The notes beneath the pieces were generated by a model that was not told where the DNA came from, ran no database searches, and saw only the letters and a program-made list of their open reading frames with translations. Below are positions 48,579 through 60,972 of a stretch of 64,000 nt of DNA, piece by piece; the first letter of the stretch is position 1, and each line of letters starts with the position of its first letter. The stretch comes from Turbatrix aceti (lineage: Eukaryota > Nematoda > Chromadorea > Rhabditida > Panagrolaimidae): assembly GCA_963969345.1 (NCBI GenBank), contig OZ017770.1:7511246-7575245 (forward strand), written 5' to 3'. The position numbers and the translations under genes were made by a program.

Positions 48579-50283
48579 CTAACCAATGTTTTCTTCTTCT
48601 TCCTCCGTGTCACTGCCAAAAACTTCAGCCACATCTTGGCGAAATTGCTGCATTCGATCCAGAAATGCGTCCATGTCGGCTTTGGTGGCAATCGATTTGG
48701 GCTTTGGAACAACTGGGCATTCAGACTGGGTTTCGGAATGTTGCGCAGTGTAGTTTTGAGCCTCAGGGAGTAAACTTCCGTCAGATAGCGCTGAAGTGAC
48801 GTCTGACGGTTCTTCCTTCTCGAAGTCTCCATCCTCCAGAAAACTGAAGTCCACATCCCGCAATTGGGCAATGGCGCGGGCTTCTTTGGCCAGCGTGTGT
48901 TTTCGGACAGGTTCTAACACGTTCAGCAGCTCGTTCATCAATGGATCCTGCAAAAAAGAGTGCTCGCGTTTTTCTGTGTACAAAAAAAAACATTCAAAAC
49001 AATTGAAAACTTACATCAGCGTGCTTGCTGTTCAATTTCGGAAGATCAACTGTAGCGTCCTCCTTGTCGGTAAAAACACGGTAACTTGCAGGTTCCATTT
49101 CTCCGGCAGGTACAGCATCCGGCTTCGGATCGTTGTCCCTTTTCACCTTAAATGGCGTGATGGCAGGCACCGAAGGCAGAGAATCGGTTTCTCTGGCGTG
49201 TCGCTTGAGGTACGCCTGAATAATCTCCAGATTTTTTTCAACAACGTTGTAGTCAATGACCGGAGACTGAATTCTAAAAAAAGTTGGTTTTTCGAGGTTT
49301 TAATTTTTTTTATAAACTCACTCGCTAAAAACGCGTTCCAGGTGAAGAATCATCAGTCCGCGCGTCGCATCGACCTTCCACTCGGTCAGCGGCTTTGGAG
49401 CTTGTTTCTTACGCTTGGTCGGAGGCAGGACCAACTCGAAAAAGTAGGCGGCGCTACCCAGGAAGTTGTCAGCTTCTTGCAGCAGTGTGAAATTGTAATC
49501 AAAATCGGCGCCGGACTGCCGATGAAAGAGATCGGAGACAATTAACATCAGTGCCTGGCTGCGCTGAGCAAAAGCCAGATTGTAGAATTCCTGGAGATTG
49601 GCCACGGTCAGGTAGCTCGGATCCACCGGCGTAGCAGGTTTCGCCATTTCCCAGAGCTCAGCGTTGATTTCGTCTTTGACAAGGGAAAAGTCGATCTGCA
49701 TGTCCTTGACGAGAGTCTGTGAAATCGAATTGTATACATCCGTTGACGTGCGTAGAAAATCGAGGCATTTGTGCCGGATATCGTCAAAGTGGCAGAGCAC
49801 AATCGGATCATGCCTGAAGGCTGCGCATTCAATTTCCCGCATACGTCGCATGAATTTGAGAAAGTGAGTGTCGTTTTCTTGCATGCGATCGAGCATCTGC
49901 TTCACTTTATACCATTTTCCGGATTTTGTGGTATAATACCGATGCGCCATCAACAATCCCATCGCACCGACGCCTGCAAGGACAATAATTCGTCAAAGCA
50001 ACCGACAACAAAAAAACCCACCTGAACAAACCGCAGAAGCGACCACAACACCCGATGAATACTTGAGTAACTTGGCGACCGCTCCAGCAACCAAAGGAAC
50101 ACACGAACATGCGATGAGCGTTGATTTGGCACTTGTTTCAGGCTCATATGCATGATCAGAGCTCTGAGGCAGGGATCCAGCCCATTCCAGGTATTGCAAC
50201 TGATCTGTCAGTCGATCGAAATCCCTCTCAAGAAGCAAATGCCCCTGTGCCAGCAAATCGTACAGACTTTTGCCGGCACACAT
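48579..50283 (-). CDS. VEZT: Vezatin-like membrane protein (tentative)
   Basis: Four exons join in phase (50283-50022, 49973-49322, 49273-49015, 48947-48579), giving 513 residues. The layout is a hydrophilic N-terminus of about 50 residues, then two adjacent hydrophobic segments (STLIACSCVPLVAGAVAKLL and VVVASAVCSGVGAMGLLMA), then a basic-aromatic turn. A long helical region follows, beginning KQMLDRMQENDTHFLKFMRR, and last comes an acidic tail (GSDTEEEEENIG). Paired membrane helices followed directly by an amphipathic helix ending in xRxxREIE resemble vezatin, an adherens-junction protein that bridges myosin VII and cadherin complexes. This is a resemblance of architecture and a short motif only. 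The chosen Met follows a TTTTTTTTCAG acceptor (50316). An upstream Met at 50392 would need a 34-nt intron. The gene lies about 230 bp downstream of OGDH on the same strand. Confidence 0.55.
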
Positions 50284-50516
50284 CTTATTAAACAGGCCCA
50301 GCCTGTTCACCGAGTCTGAAAAAAAACTGTCGCTGAAGAAAACATTCACCACAAAACACACAATATTGCAAACAGAATGTCGACCGTACCATGACACCGA
50401 AAAAAAGTCTTGAAATCTATTTATTTGTGCCTACGTTTCATAATAAAACAATTAGAGGCCAAGAAATTATACTCTAATATCAGCTCACAGAAATCCGGGT
50501 CCAATCAAAGTCTTTC

Positions 50517-53500
50517 TTACAAGGCAGACTTATCGATGTTGAAGACCTGCGCAAGAAGCTGCTTTTGCTCGCTGAGATGCATGAATTTGTTACCAGTAGC
50601 AGGAGACGCACTCGGTTTGCGACCGGCGTACTTGATTCCACGGTTCTCCCTGGAAAAAAAAATGATCAAGATTAAAAATCCGCTATAAAACAAAAAAACT
50701 CACGGAGCAAAGAGCGAGTTGAAGCGGGGCTGGACAAAGGTCCAGGCACCCATGTTCTTGTGTTCCTCCTGGGCCCAGGTGAGCTCAGCGTTGGGGTAGC
50801 GACGACCCTCAGCCTGAATCAAGTCGTACGGGAAGGGGCTGATCTGTTCAACGCGGACAATGGCAACCTTGTCGTCAAGCTTGAGTTGGGAGCGAGCGTG
50901 GGTCAAGTCGAAATAAACCTTGCCGGTGCAGAAGACGACGCGTTCAACGTTGCTGCCGTTGTCGTGGGCAGGACCGGTTTCGGGGATGATGCGGCGGAAC
51001 TCGGTGCCTTTGATGAAGTCTTCGGCGGGCGAGCGGGCTTCGGGATGACGGAGCAGAGACTTGGGCGTCATGACGATCAGCGGCTTGCGGAAGGGCATGG
51101 CAACCTGGCGACGGAGCAAGTGGAACAAGTTGGCGGGAGTCGTGCAGTTGGCGACGATCCAGTTGGTCTTGGAGAGCTGCTTGACGGGGAAGGCTTGGTC
51201 GAAAGTGACATCCTATAAAATCATAATCAATTACTGCCATGCAAGCAAAATATTTATAACTAACGCCAAGGACGATTTCGTCGTCTTCGTTGCAGAGCTG
51301 CAGGAAGCGTTCGGGACGGGCGCTGCTGTGCTCGGGACCCATGCCTTCGTAGCCGTGGGGAAGGAGCATGACAATACCGCTCTGACGGATCCACTTGGAC
51401 TGTCCGGATGAAATGAACTGATCAGTGACGCATTGAGCATTGTTCGAGAAATCGCCAAACTGAGCTTCCCAGATGACCAGCGAATTGGGGTTGACCATGG
51501 AGTAGCCGAGGTCAAAGCCCAGCACCGCGTACTCGCTCAGCGACGAGTTGCACACCGAATACTCAGCCTGGTTTTCGGTAAGATCGTTCAACTGGTTGTA
51601 GAACTTCTGATCGATCTTCTGGTCGTGGAGAACGTGGTGACGATGAGAGAACGTGCCTCGCTCGACATCCTGACCCGAAAGACGAACGTGGATTCCAGAA
51701 GTCAGCAGAGAGCCAAAAGCAAGCGCCTCGCCGCAGGCCCAGTCGAAGCTGTTGTCTTCAAGCATTTGGTGACGCATTTTCAAAATACGGGTCAGACCAC
51801 GGTGAAGATTGAAGCCCTCAGGCACGCTTGAGAACTTGGTGATGATGTTGACGAGTTCATCGCGCTCAATTCCGGTAGGCTGGATGGAGTTGGGGTCCTT
51901 GCCGCGGAAAAAGTCATCCCAGGGGCTGTCGAGCCAGTCACGGTTACGTACGTGCGTGATCTGCTGAGCCGCGTTGTACGCAGTCTCCATGATATCGTTG
52001 TAATCGGCTACTTCCTTCTGCAAAGGAAAAAAATCGTCAACAAATATAAAAACGCATAAAAAATCTACTCACCTTGATGTAGGCCTCATCGGCGACGTTG
52101 TCGGCAATGATCTTGGCTTGGTACTTCTCAAGTACAGGCTTGGTCTGACGGATGCGCTGGTACATGAGCGGTTGCGTGAACATTGGCTCGTCGAGTTCGT
52201 TGTGACCGAAACGGCGGTAGGATACAAGATCGATGATGACGTCCTTCTTGAACTTGTTGCGCCAATCAGCAGCGACGTTGCATACGTGCATCACGGCTTC
52301 TGGGTCGTCAGAGTTGACATGGAAAATGGGGCAGCCTACAATACGGCCGACGTCCGTGCAGTAGGGAGACGAACGCGAGAAGCGAGGATCGGTCGTGAAA
52401 CCAATCTGGTTGTTGACAACAACGTGGATGGCGCCATGAATTGTGTAAGCCGGCAGGTCATCTAGGTTGAACGTCTCCGTGACCACGCCTTGACCGGAGA
52501 AGGCTGCATCACCGTGCATCATGATGGCGAGGTTCTTGTCGCACTTCGGATCGCCGCCGTAGAATGATTCGGCGCGAACTTTTCCCATGACTACGGGATC
52601 GACGGCTTCCAAGTGGGAAGGATTGGCGACGACGGCAATCTTGATGTCACGGTTCGTCTGGGTGTTCAATCGCTTGATGCACACGCCAAGATGGTACTTT
52701 ACGTCACCGGAGCCTTCATCGGATGGCTCGAGGGTCGAGAACTGAGACAGAATGGTCTCCAGCGGCTGACGACAGACATTGGCGAGCACATTCAGACGTC
52801 CACGATGCGGCATGCCGATGACGACCGAATCGACGCCGAGGGAAGACGAACGGTCGATGACCTGCTTGAGAACGGGAATCAGGACTTCGCAACCCTCAAG
52901 ACCGAAACGCTTCTCGCTGGGCCATTTCTTTGCCAGGAATTCCTCAAACTTGGTGGAACGGATGAGGCGCTTGAAAAGACACTTCTTTTCTTCGATTGTT
53001 AGCTCGGTGACGCGGGGCTGCTCAAAGTTCTTGCGGATCCACTCCTGCTGCTCGTAGTTGGTCAGGTGCATGTACTCGATGCCGGTGTGGGTGCAGTAGA
53101 TCGCCTGAAAAAAACAATTTTCATAAAAACCACCCTCATCTGGTCGCAAAACGTACACGAAGACGATCAATAATCTCGCGAAGCTTCAGCACGGTCCGGT
53201 CGCCGCCGATGAAAGTCGTCGGTGGAAGCACGAATTCGCGTTCGAGATCCTGGTTTGTGAAGCCGTAGAAGTCAAGCTCGAGTTCCAGGGGAATCGTGTC
53301 GTCAAGATCCGCACTGTTGATCCCAAGAGGATCCAAATCAGCGATATTGTGGCCCCGGGTCTGAAAAATAAGCCACGTAGACAATAGCACGTCATACAAT
53401 CAAAAAAAAGCTCACCTGGTAGCTGCGAATGAGAAGCTGGACCTTAAGGTTGTCCTGAACCAATTTGCTGGTATCGGTCGAGGTCGAGGTCGAAACGCCG

Positions 53501-53814
53501 GTTGCTGCAGATGGCGTGAATCCAACGCTAGCGGTCGAGACCGAGGGAATGAGGGTCGGCGGTGCCTGATGTGCAAAGCCAGGGGCCGCGCCCGCTTCGA
53601 CGTTGCGGAAGTAAGCATCCCAACTGACGTGAACAGACGTTGGATTGGACTTCCAGCTATCGTACATCTGTTCAATGTAAATGCTAGACGATCCATTCAG
53701 AAATCCTTCCGAAAGAGGACCGGGAGCAACGCCGCGCTGGAGGCGAGCAATGCTAAACTGTCTGCGCGAAACAGCGAGAAACTGCTTGGCAACGGATGCG
53801 CTGGATCGCATCAT
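50517..53814 (-). CDS. OGDH: 2-oxoglutarate dehydrogenase E1 component, mitochondrial
   Basis: Thiamine-diphosphate-dependent E1 subunit of the 2-oxoglutarate dehydrogenase complex of the citric acid cycle in the mitochondrial matrix. Six exons join in phase (53814-53416, 53360-53157, 53104-52073, 52017-51265, 51212-50704, 50649-50517), giving about 1009 residues, the usual length. A basic presequence ([19 protein letters not shown]) precedes [20 protein letters not shown], the N-terminal motif that binds the other subunits. Cofactor and active-site blocks follow: [43 protein letters not shown] and [17 protein letters not shown]. The C-terminal domain shows [20 protein letters not shown] and PFPYDLIQ. 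The end [17 protein letters not shown] matches the family's terminal block. A TTGCAG acceptor lies 25 bases before the start. All features of an active enzyme are present. Confidence 0.97.
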
Positions 53815-56686
53815 TTTGAAAAGATTCGGGCGAATCGACCTGCAACACCCGAGTACATAAAAACCATCGATAAAACGTGCAAAAAACAACGCGGATGCAA
53901 AAGCAGATTATATAAGCGTTTTTTTTCTTTGAGGAAGCAAGAATGAAGCCCATAGGAATTCCCACATGGAAAATACGCAAAGACGAAATAGCATGCAAGA
54001 CGCAACGTGCGGCTAGGCAGGCTAGCGAGACTTTCACCTCTCCTCCCGAAACAATTGCAAAAGTACGTCTGAGTGATTTAACCCGTTTTGTGCGTCTGTT
54101 TACCGACTGACGCTGGTGAAAAAAGCTATGAGCCCACGGTTATCAAGCATGACGTACGCAGCCGGGGATTTGCGTCTTCCGTGAAAAAGACTACAAAAAG
54201 CTGAAAAAAAACGCGCTGCGAGCGGCGGACTTGTGCATATTTCCGGAAGTCGAGAGGACAAGGAAGCTCATGCCTAAACCAAAACGGGAAGAAGGCAATC
54301 AATGACGCCTATTTACATGCGCATACCAGCTGATTAGTTGAAATCAGTACGGAAAACGTAAAAAACAACCACAACAACAGGTGTCGTCAGAGTTCTATAC
54401 TTGAGAGATCGGCGAGGCAGTATCGATTCCTATCAGTAGGACGGGCATATATTTGGGGTAGGGGAAGGCGAAGCCAAAGTACTCTGGTATCGAAGGGAAG
54501 ACACCCCAACAAAAAAAAGAGAAATCAGAAATCTGCAGCACGTCAAATGCAACAAAGGACGTGTTCTTTGGTGACAGATGCAACCAGTCGAGTCAAGTAC
54601 CGCCGCGCCGGGTCAAACCAGAGAACTTTTGAAGGTTGGCATGCATCACGGACGTCACGCACAACGGGTTCAGAAAATGTAAAGATACAGGGAAACACCA
54701 CCAAGAAAGAGAAAACAAAACTGACCACGGGAATAACTTGGGGACACGCTCGTGAATGAAAAATGTCTGAACCATGCAATGTGAATAAAATGAACGACGC
54801 ACGCATACGCACACAGAGGCAGCCCATTTTACTGCGTAGTTTTTGCCCCTTGTAAGCACAGAGGCAGACTTTCTCAAATGTATACATACGAATGACTCTG
54901 CTTCCAAGACTCAAATTTAAACACGCCATATTGAGGAGTGACTTGATTTCGCCTTGGTTTTTTGCTTTTTTTGTTTGTTTGCAAAATGTAACACAGTACA
55001 GGGCTGATTACCTGCTTCTGAGACAACCTAACCATATCAATGATAGGAAGGGTCAAAACACAAACAATGATTGAAAAGGACAAACAATTAGTTGTTCACG
55101 CAGCTTATGGGAAAAATATCGATTATGGATCAGCGGCAAGCAAGGTAGCTGACGGTTTGCGGACTTTAGCTTTGTCGTATGACAAAGCGGAGCAATGACA
55201 TGCTTTTATTATACTTTTATGATCCACTTGACATATCTATCGTGTCTGTCAAAGTTCCAGGTGATAAGATTTTTTTGCGGAAACTGATAACGTCTTTGTG
55301 GCGAACCAGAGAACAACAGGGACCTGGCATCTATCCCTAACTCCCTGCTATAAATTCCGTCAAGCTGGATGAATGCGTTTTCTGCTAGCCAGCTTGCTTT
55401 CCAAAACAGGCGTTCAAAATGCTAATTCTAAACGTGCCATTCAGTCAAATTCAGTTTTTTTCAGAGTCAATGCTCCAGAAATGATGCCTTTTTCTTGCTT
55501 ACACTAACAAATTCTGTGTGCCATAAAAAAATCTTCAACGAATGCTGACGTCATTTTCAGACTAGACCCTCTGTCTGAGAACAATTGCTTTCTGACTAAC
55601 AAATTCGCTCATTCATTCCGTCAATAGTTCTACGCGTCGTTCAAGAAGCCACCATTATTGTCCCCCAGATTGTTAATTGTTCTAAAATTCAATTGTTATT
55701 ACGTTAAAAAAAATTTAAAACATTACTGACACTCACTTCAGAAATCCGTGCAGGACATCGGAAGGCGGGTGCACTGGCATTTGAAGCAGATACCAGCTTT
55801 TCTTGCACCCACTGCCTGACAGCTGTGTTTTGTCCCCTTTGCTGAAGCTCCCTAGGACAGTCAGTCCATTAACGATTCACTGAATGCCCTGGACAGATGT
55901 TTAAGGTGTCCTGGTCTTTGATGACCTTGATGACCGCATCCATCCGTATCTGCGCGAGGACTGCGCATTGACTGAAAATTTGATGCTGCTGCGCTTTCTC
56001 CCACTCTCGTCAAGGGCATTCATCGCTTGTTTTCTGGATGTGTTTCAAGCTCATTTTATTCGTTTAAAAACAAAAGTTCGTGGTTCCAATGAAAGTTTAT
56101 TATGGTCGTTATATGCACTTTAATTGTTTATTGCTATTTTGATCTCTTCGTCCTTTACTGACATGTTTACTTACTAACCTGATACGCTTTTTTTCATCAA
56201 TGAAAGTTTTTTCATCGATGAAATTGAAATTGATTTTTTTTATAAATAAGGATCGAAGCTGGTATTATATAAATTTATAAAGAGGTTGTACAATACCCCA
56301 ATCAGGCTACCAGGACATTTTCATATTTAAGAGCACCAAATGCGTCAGTCTTGTTAAAAAAAACAATTTTGTTCTTTTCTTTTTGCTAATAGCCGCGTTT
56401 TTCGTTATAATGGCCGTCGCCCAAAATCGTTTATTTACAAATAGGGGAGGCGTCAAAAAAAGAAATTCAGCCTCACGAATGCTTCAGCAATGGAGCAGCA
56501 ACAAACATTTGTGTTGCTTTTGATTGATAAAGTCATGTTTCTCATGAATAGAAGAATCGCCAGGTGTTTTGCATGCTTGTGTTTTATATATCCGTCATCG
56601 ATTTACAATTTTCATATTGTGTTCCATCGCTTCTCTGGATGTTGCAGTATTAAATTTCAAATCGGCTATAAATATTTTTTAGAACC
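53815..56686. other. 2.9 kb divergent intergenic region
   Basis: Between OGDH (minus) and the winged-helix/phosphorylase gene (plus). No coding region was recognised. Two TTTCATC-AATGAAA / TTTCATCGATGAAA palindromes lie near 56196-56222. The region must contain both promoters. Confidence 0.5.
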
Positions 56687-59188
56687 ATGACACTTGTTTT
56701 GACGCCATTTGTACAGGAGAAAAATCAGTCTTTTGTCTCGATACACTGGTTCGTTGATTTTTAACCTGGTCTAAAGCCGGTTCTAAATACGTGATTTCCA
56801 GGTCAATTGATGAAGATTTGGACAATCCGCTTTACATTGGAGCAGGTCCTTATGCAGGAATAATTATTACGAAGCCGACAGATGATGTGAAAGGTTTGAA
56901 AACGAGTTTTATAACACACAAACAATTAACGGCCACTTTTTTTAGTTAGAATACCACACGTTGAGACAAACTTTACCGTCTGGCTGGTCGACAAGATCAC
57001 CGGCGCAAAGCATCAGGAAGACCGAACTCTCAAATTTCACTTTAAACAACACGTTCCGACTTTTGACCATGATAATTTTGCGATGCAATTTCTATCAAGT
57101 CTAATGTCAGGCATGCCGGTTGACTACGTGTCTTTTTTCAAGAAGCTTCTTCTTCTCATGAAGAGCAACGCACTCATCGACGAGCTGCAAGTCATTACGA
57201 AAATTGTTCAGGCTGACGAAGCCACTGTCATGCCCGACGTTCAGCAACTCGAAGCCGAAAACGAAGTCGAAGAAATTAGTCCTGCACTTATCCAAGAACT
57301 CCTTGAAAGGGCCTTTCCCGACGGACTTACTTTGGACTCCATCCAAGAGTTTCTCCGGAGCGATGATACCGATCTCATTGAAGGCTTCCTCTACCAGCTG
57401 GAAGAAGCAGGAACGGTAAAGCGGTGCGAAAATGAGTGGATCCGCATCGACACCATGCCGTTGCACGTCAAGTCTCCTCAATCCAACGTCGCCCGACCGA
57501 CAGTCGCGATCATAACCACGCTGTTTGTCGAAAAACTCGCGGTAGACGCAATCATAGAAGAAGCCCAAACAGTTCACAAATACAAGAGCGGTGGTGATTC
57601 AAATGTCTACACGATAGGTTGTATTTGGAGCATCTGGGGTGTTTTATTACCCTATCAGTTTTAGGAAAAATCGGAAAACACAATGTTGTCGCAACAAAGT
57701 TAGCCATCATCGGTGACAGCATGGAAGCGACGATTAGTGCGGGATCAATCACAACCCGGCTATTGGGCAACTTTCAACATGTGGAACATGTGTTCATCCT
57801 AGGCGTTGCCGGCGGGGTTCCACATTACACCAACAAGGCAACCCACATCCGAAGAGGTGATGTTGTTGTCAGTTACGGTGATAAACACGCCTACTGTTAC
57901 GGGCACAGTTATGTGAAACGGAATCGCGCAGCCAGCTACTTTGCGGACGATGTTAATGTCCGAACTTGGACACCCAAATCCAATGATCTGGGTTCCATAA
58001 TTAAGAATTTGTACGATTTGAGCACTTTTTAAATAATTTTTTATTATTTTATTTGACTTTAGCACCGAAGAGGAGATTGCATCATGGCACAACAATGCTG
58101 ACCAGCTAAGAACAAAATTGCAAGAAGAAAATCCTGACACAAAATTTATTAGACCATCAAAAGATGAATTGTTTTTGACCAGTATGTTTTTTTCACTTAC
58201 TATGATTTTGTTTTTAAAATTATTTTTTCAGCCAACGGCACGGTCGTCGTGGTGAATCACCCAGACGACAGAGAAATCCCCAAAGTTCACTTATCACCCG
58301 TAGGCTCGTTGTGCTCTACTGTCAGCCAGAAAGCGCTGTCTGCGGACAACGAGGACATCAACCTCAATGACAGCCAGGCCTCAACGACGGATTCCAATGT
58401 CGCTGAGATCCGACAAAGCATCCATGACATTCGCCAACGCCTGATAGCCAACAATCATCTCAGGGCACTGGATGCTGGTTTTGATTCTGTCATCGCTGCC
58501 ATTACCGGATCGTGTGTGGATTCATGGGCTGTGGTACTGGGTATTGTCGACTATTCACTAGGCAGCAGTCGAGGGGCTCAAGAATGGAAGGTTGGTTTTT
58601 CAATCGACATTTTTTAAAGATTTACATTAGATTAATGTACATACGGAGTTTTTTTTTCTGGCCGTCGTTTTGCCAGACAAATAATGTTTACACATTCCGA
58701 TAAAATGCTCTTTTGATATTGACGTCAATTTTAAAACCACCGAGCAGGTGATTCACGATTTTTAAAATGAAAATGAAACATGTTGAATGCACTTTGTGCA
58801 TTTTTTGAACAACCAAGGTTAATTACGTGCTTTCAATGCCATCAGCTCTCTGATTTGTGGAATTTAAAAAATACATGATTTGCATTTGAAGTCTAGAAAA
58901 TCGAAACAAACAAAAAATATTTAAACAAGATTTAATGGCCAAAAACTGTAAACATTGGTAATCTAAGTCCATTTTTTATACAACATTTTATAATTTAATT
59001 CGAATCATTTGAAGGCAACAGTTTTTTTGTGACTTCCTTGGTTGTCAAAGACGTTAGTAGAAGACGGTTGTTGGTTTTCGACAACCCTAGCTCTCGAAAA
59101 TAAGATATAGATCAACAAAACAACGTTTTAGCCCTATGCTGCCGTCAACGCCGCCGCTCTCTTGCGTGAAGCCATTCTCCGATTGTAA
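56687..59188 (+). CDS. Winged-helix plus nucleoside-phosphorylase-like protein
   Basis: Seven exons join in phase (56687-56748, 56802-56893, 56946-57617, 57665-58010, 58063-58181, 58232-58590, 59132-59188), giving 568 residues. Residues 1-150 are of unknown fold, with GAGPYAGIII and a WLVDKITGAKHQ stretch. Residues about 165-222 look like a winged helix (ALIQELLERAFPDGLTLDSI ... QLEEAGTVKR). From about 236 the chain resembles the purine nucleoside phosphorylase/nucleosidase superfamily: TVAIITTLFVEKLAVDAII, then FILGVAGGVPHYTNK, then IRRGDVVVSYGDK. It ends in EWKPYAAVNAAALLREAIL, the typical closing helix. An acidic, Ser-rich insert (about residues 440-500) interrupts the phosphorylase part. 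Substrate is unknown. An AATATTTTTTAG acceptor ends four bases before the ATG. AATAAA is at 59426-59431, 20 bases from the next gene's acceptor. Confidence 0.75.
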
Positions 59189-59465
59189 GAAATCTCAGTC
59201 AGCGGCGAACTGACACCCGACCCCCCTTGATCGATCCAGTTCTGTTTGTCCTTTGCAATGACCTATATAAGATTAAGAAAATCGGTTGTATTTGTTTAAT
59301 CATGCGTTTTGTACACCGATACAACTTTCTTTGCCTTTACCCCTTTTTTGTGTGCATTTCTTTCTGTAGAACATTATATGACGGCTTTAATGTATTTTTA
59401 AATCGCAACAACTGAATTTGTCTTAAATAAACGATTTTCTTCCTTTTTAGCCCCATTGGACGGAC

Positions 59466-60825
59466 ATGTCGATTGATCTGACTCGAAACTTTTTCCGCCT
59501 GTTGGCACACTTCCGACGGCATGATTTGGTATATTTTTGCACAGTTTTCTTAGCTTAGCACTGAGCAGTGTGACTGTTATGCAAGGTGTTGTTCGCTGTG
59601 AGGGGATGAATCAAGCAGGACCATCGCGAGCGTACAACACGCATTGCAATTGCACGAACGATAGGAAATGGAAAGAGCTCACATCAGCGTAGCGCACCAT
59701 TAAATAGACCTATGTTGCTAGGCGACACGTATACAGCTGCGCATTTACGTTGCGAATTTATGGTTGCGTAAGTATTCATTTCTTGCAGGTTTCATTTACG
59801 GAAGAACACGATGAGCTTTTCAAGAAAGCCAAGACTGAGAAGGATCATGCGGCCGTTACGAAGCACTACTACTCGGTCATGTCCACCGTGATCGATGAAT
59901 ACTTCAACGGAAACTTCCACTTTGCACCTCCTGAGCGCGGTAATATCACCCTGGATGAAGCACTTCGAGGACTGCACATGCGCATCGGCAAAGCCCTGCA
60001 ACTTGGACCTGGAAAAAAATGCTTGGATATAGGATGCGGCATCGGCGGCGTCATCAAAGACCTCGAAGCGACGGACGCATCCATCACGGGGATAACAATT
60101 GCACCAAATGAGGTAATTTTTGTTTTTGAATGCAGGAATCAATTTTTTTTTTCTTAGGTTGATATGGGCAATGCTGACTTCCAAGATAGGGGAATTTATC
60201 CTCGCTGTCAACTGGTTTGTGGTGACTGTCACAAAATGTCAATCCCGGACTCGAGTTTTGACGCAGCGTATGCTATTTATGCACTCAAGTACTTCGGAGA
60301 CCTTGACCCTGTGCTTTCGGAAGTCTCTCGCGTGCTCAAACCTCGTGGGTTGTTTGCCGTCTACGATTTGGTAAAAAGCGATACATACGATGAAAACAAA
60401 TCCGAACAGAGGTGAGTCAAAAATTACCAGTCAATCGATTTTATAAAATTTACATTTTTTTTTTCAGGGAAGTTATCGAAGGCCTGGAGTATGCGTGTGG
60501 CATGCCATCGCTTCACACTCGCACGGAGATGATTGAACGCGCGGAAAAGCACGGACTCAAACTCGTCGAAGCCATTGAGCTATCACAGCTCACAGGCAAT
60601 CCGTACTACTACTGCTTCACGAACTCGAAGCTTTTCATGTGGTTGATCACTTCTCCTGTGATCGGCACTCTGATCAAGTTTGCCGAAGCCGTGAGGATCC
60701 TTCCCAGCGGATTTTACACCTTCAACAGTATATTCCTCGCCGGCACTGTTCAGAAAATTGTGCAAGGCGGCCAAAAAGGCATTCTGTCGGGGTCCGAAAT
60801 TTTGCTCTTCTCCAAGGTTGCTTGA
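59466..60825 (+). CDS. strm-1: STRM-1-like sterol methyltransferase
   Basis: S-adenosylmethionine-dependent methyltransferase of the sterol methyltransferase group. In nematodes, which cannot make sterols, the STRM-1 enzyme methylates the 4-position of dietary sterols and so limits dafachronic acid hormone synthesis. Four exons join in phase (59466-59528, 59789-60112, 60158-60411, 60468-60825), giving 332 residues, the usual length. SAM motif I is CLDIGCGIGG (around residue 97-106), with CGDCHKMSIPDSSFDAAYAI as motifs II/III and ALKYFGDLDPVLSEVSRVLK after. The N-terminal FHFAPPERG corresponds to the sterol-methyltransferase YxFGWG-like region. The C-terminal half carries a hydrophobic stretch (KLFMWLITSPVIGTLIKF). 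The ATG follows a TCCTTTTTAG acceptor (59441-59450). AATAAA is at 60849-60854. Confidence 0.88.
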
Positions 60826-60972
60826 GTGTGTTTTTTATGGCGTGTGGTAATAAAACTCGTATATTTTCTGCAATGCCTGCTGTCCTTCGATGTATGAGTC
60901 ATAAATTCACATACCTGATAGTTTTTTCTTTAAAAAAAATAAATGCAAGGTGTCCGTTTAGATATATTTGGC

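Noticed and set aside
50284..50392. Extra first exon of the vezatin-like gene starting at 50392
   Set aside because: Phase fits, but it needs a 34-base intron; the acceptor at 50316 is better explained by a 5' UTR or trans-splice site.
52118..53002. Two long frames antisense to OGDH
   Set aside because: Shadows of the GC-rich OGDH coding exons on the opposite strand.
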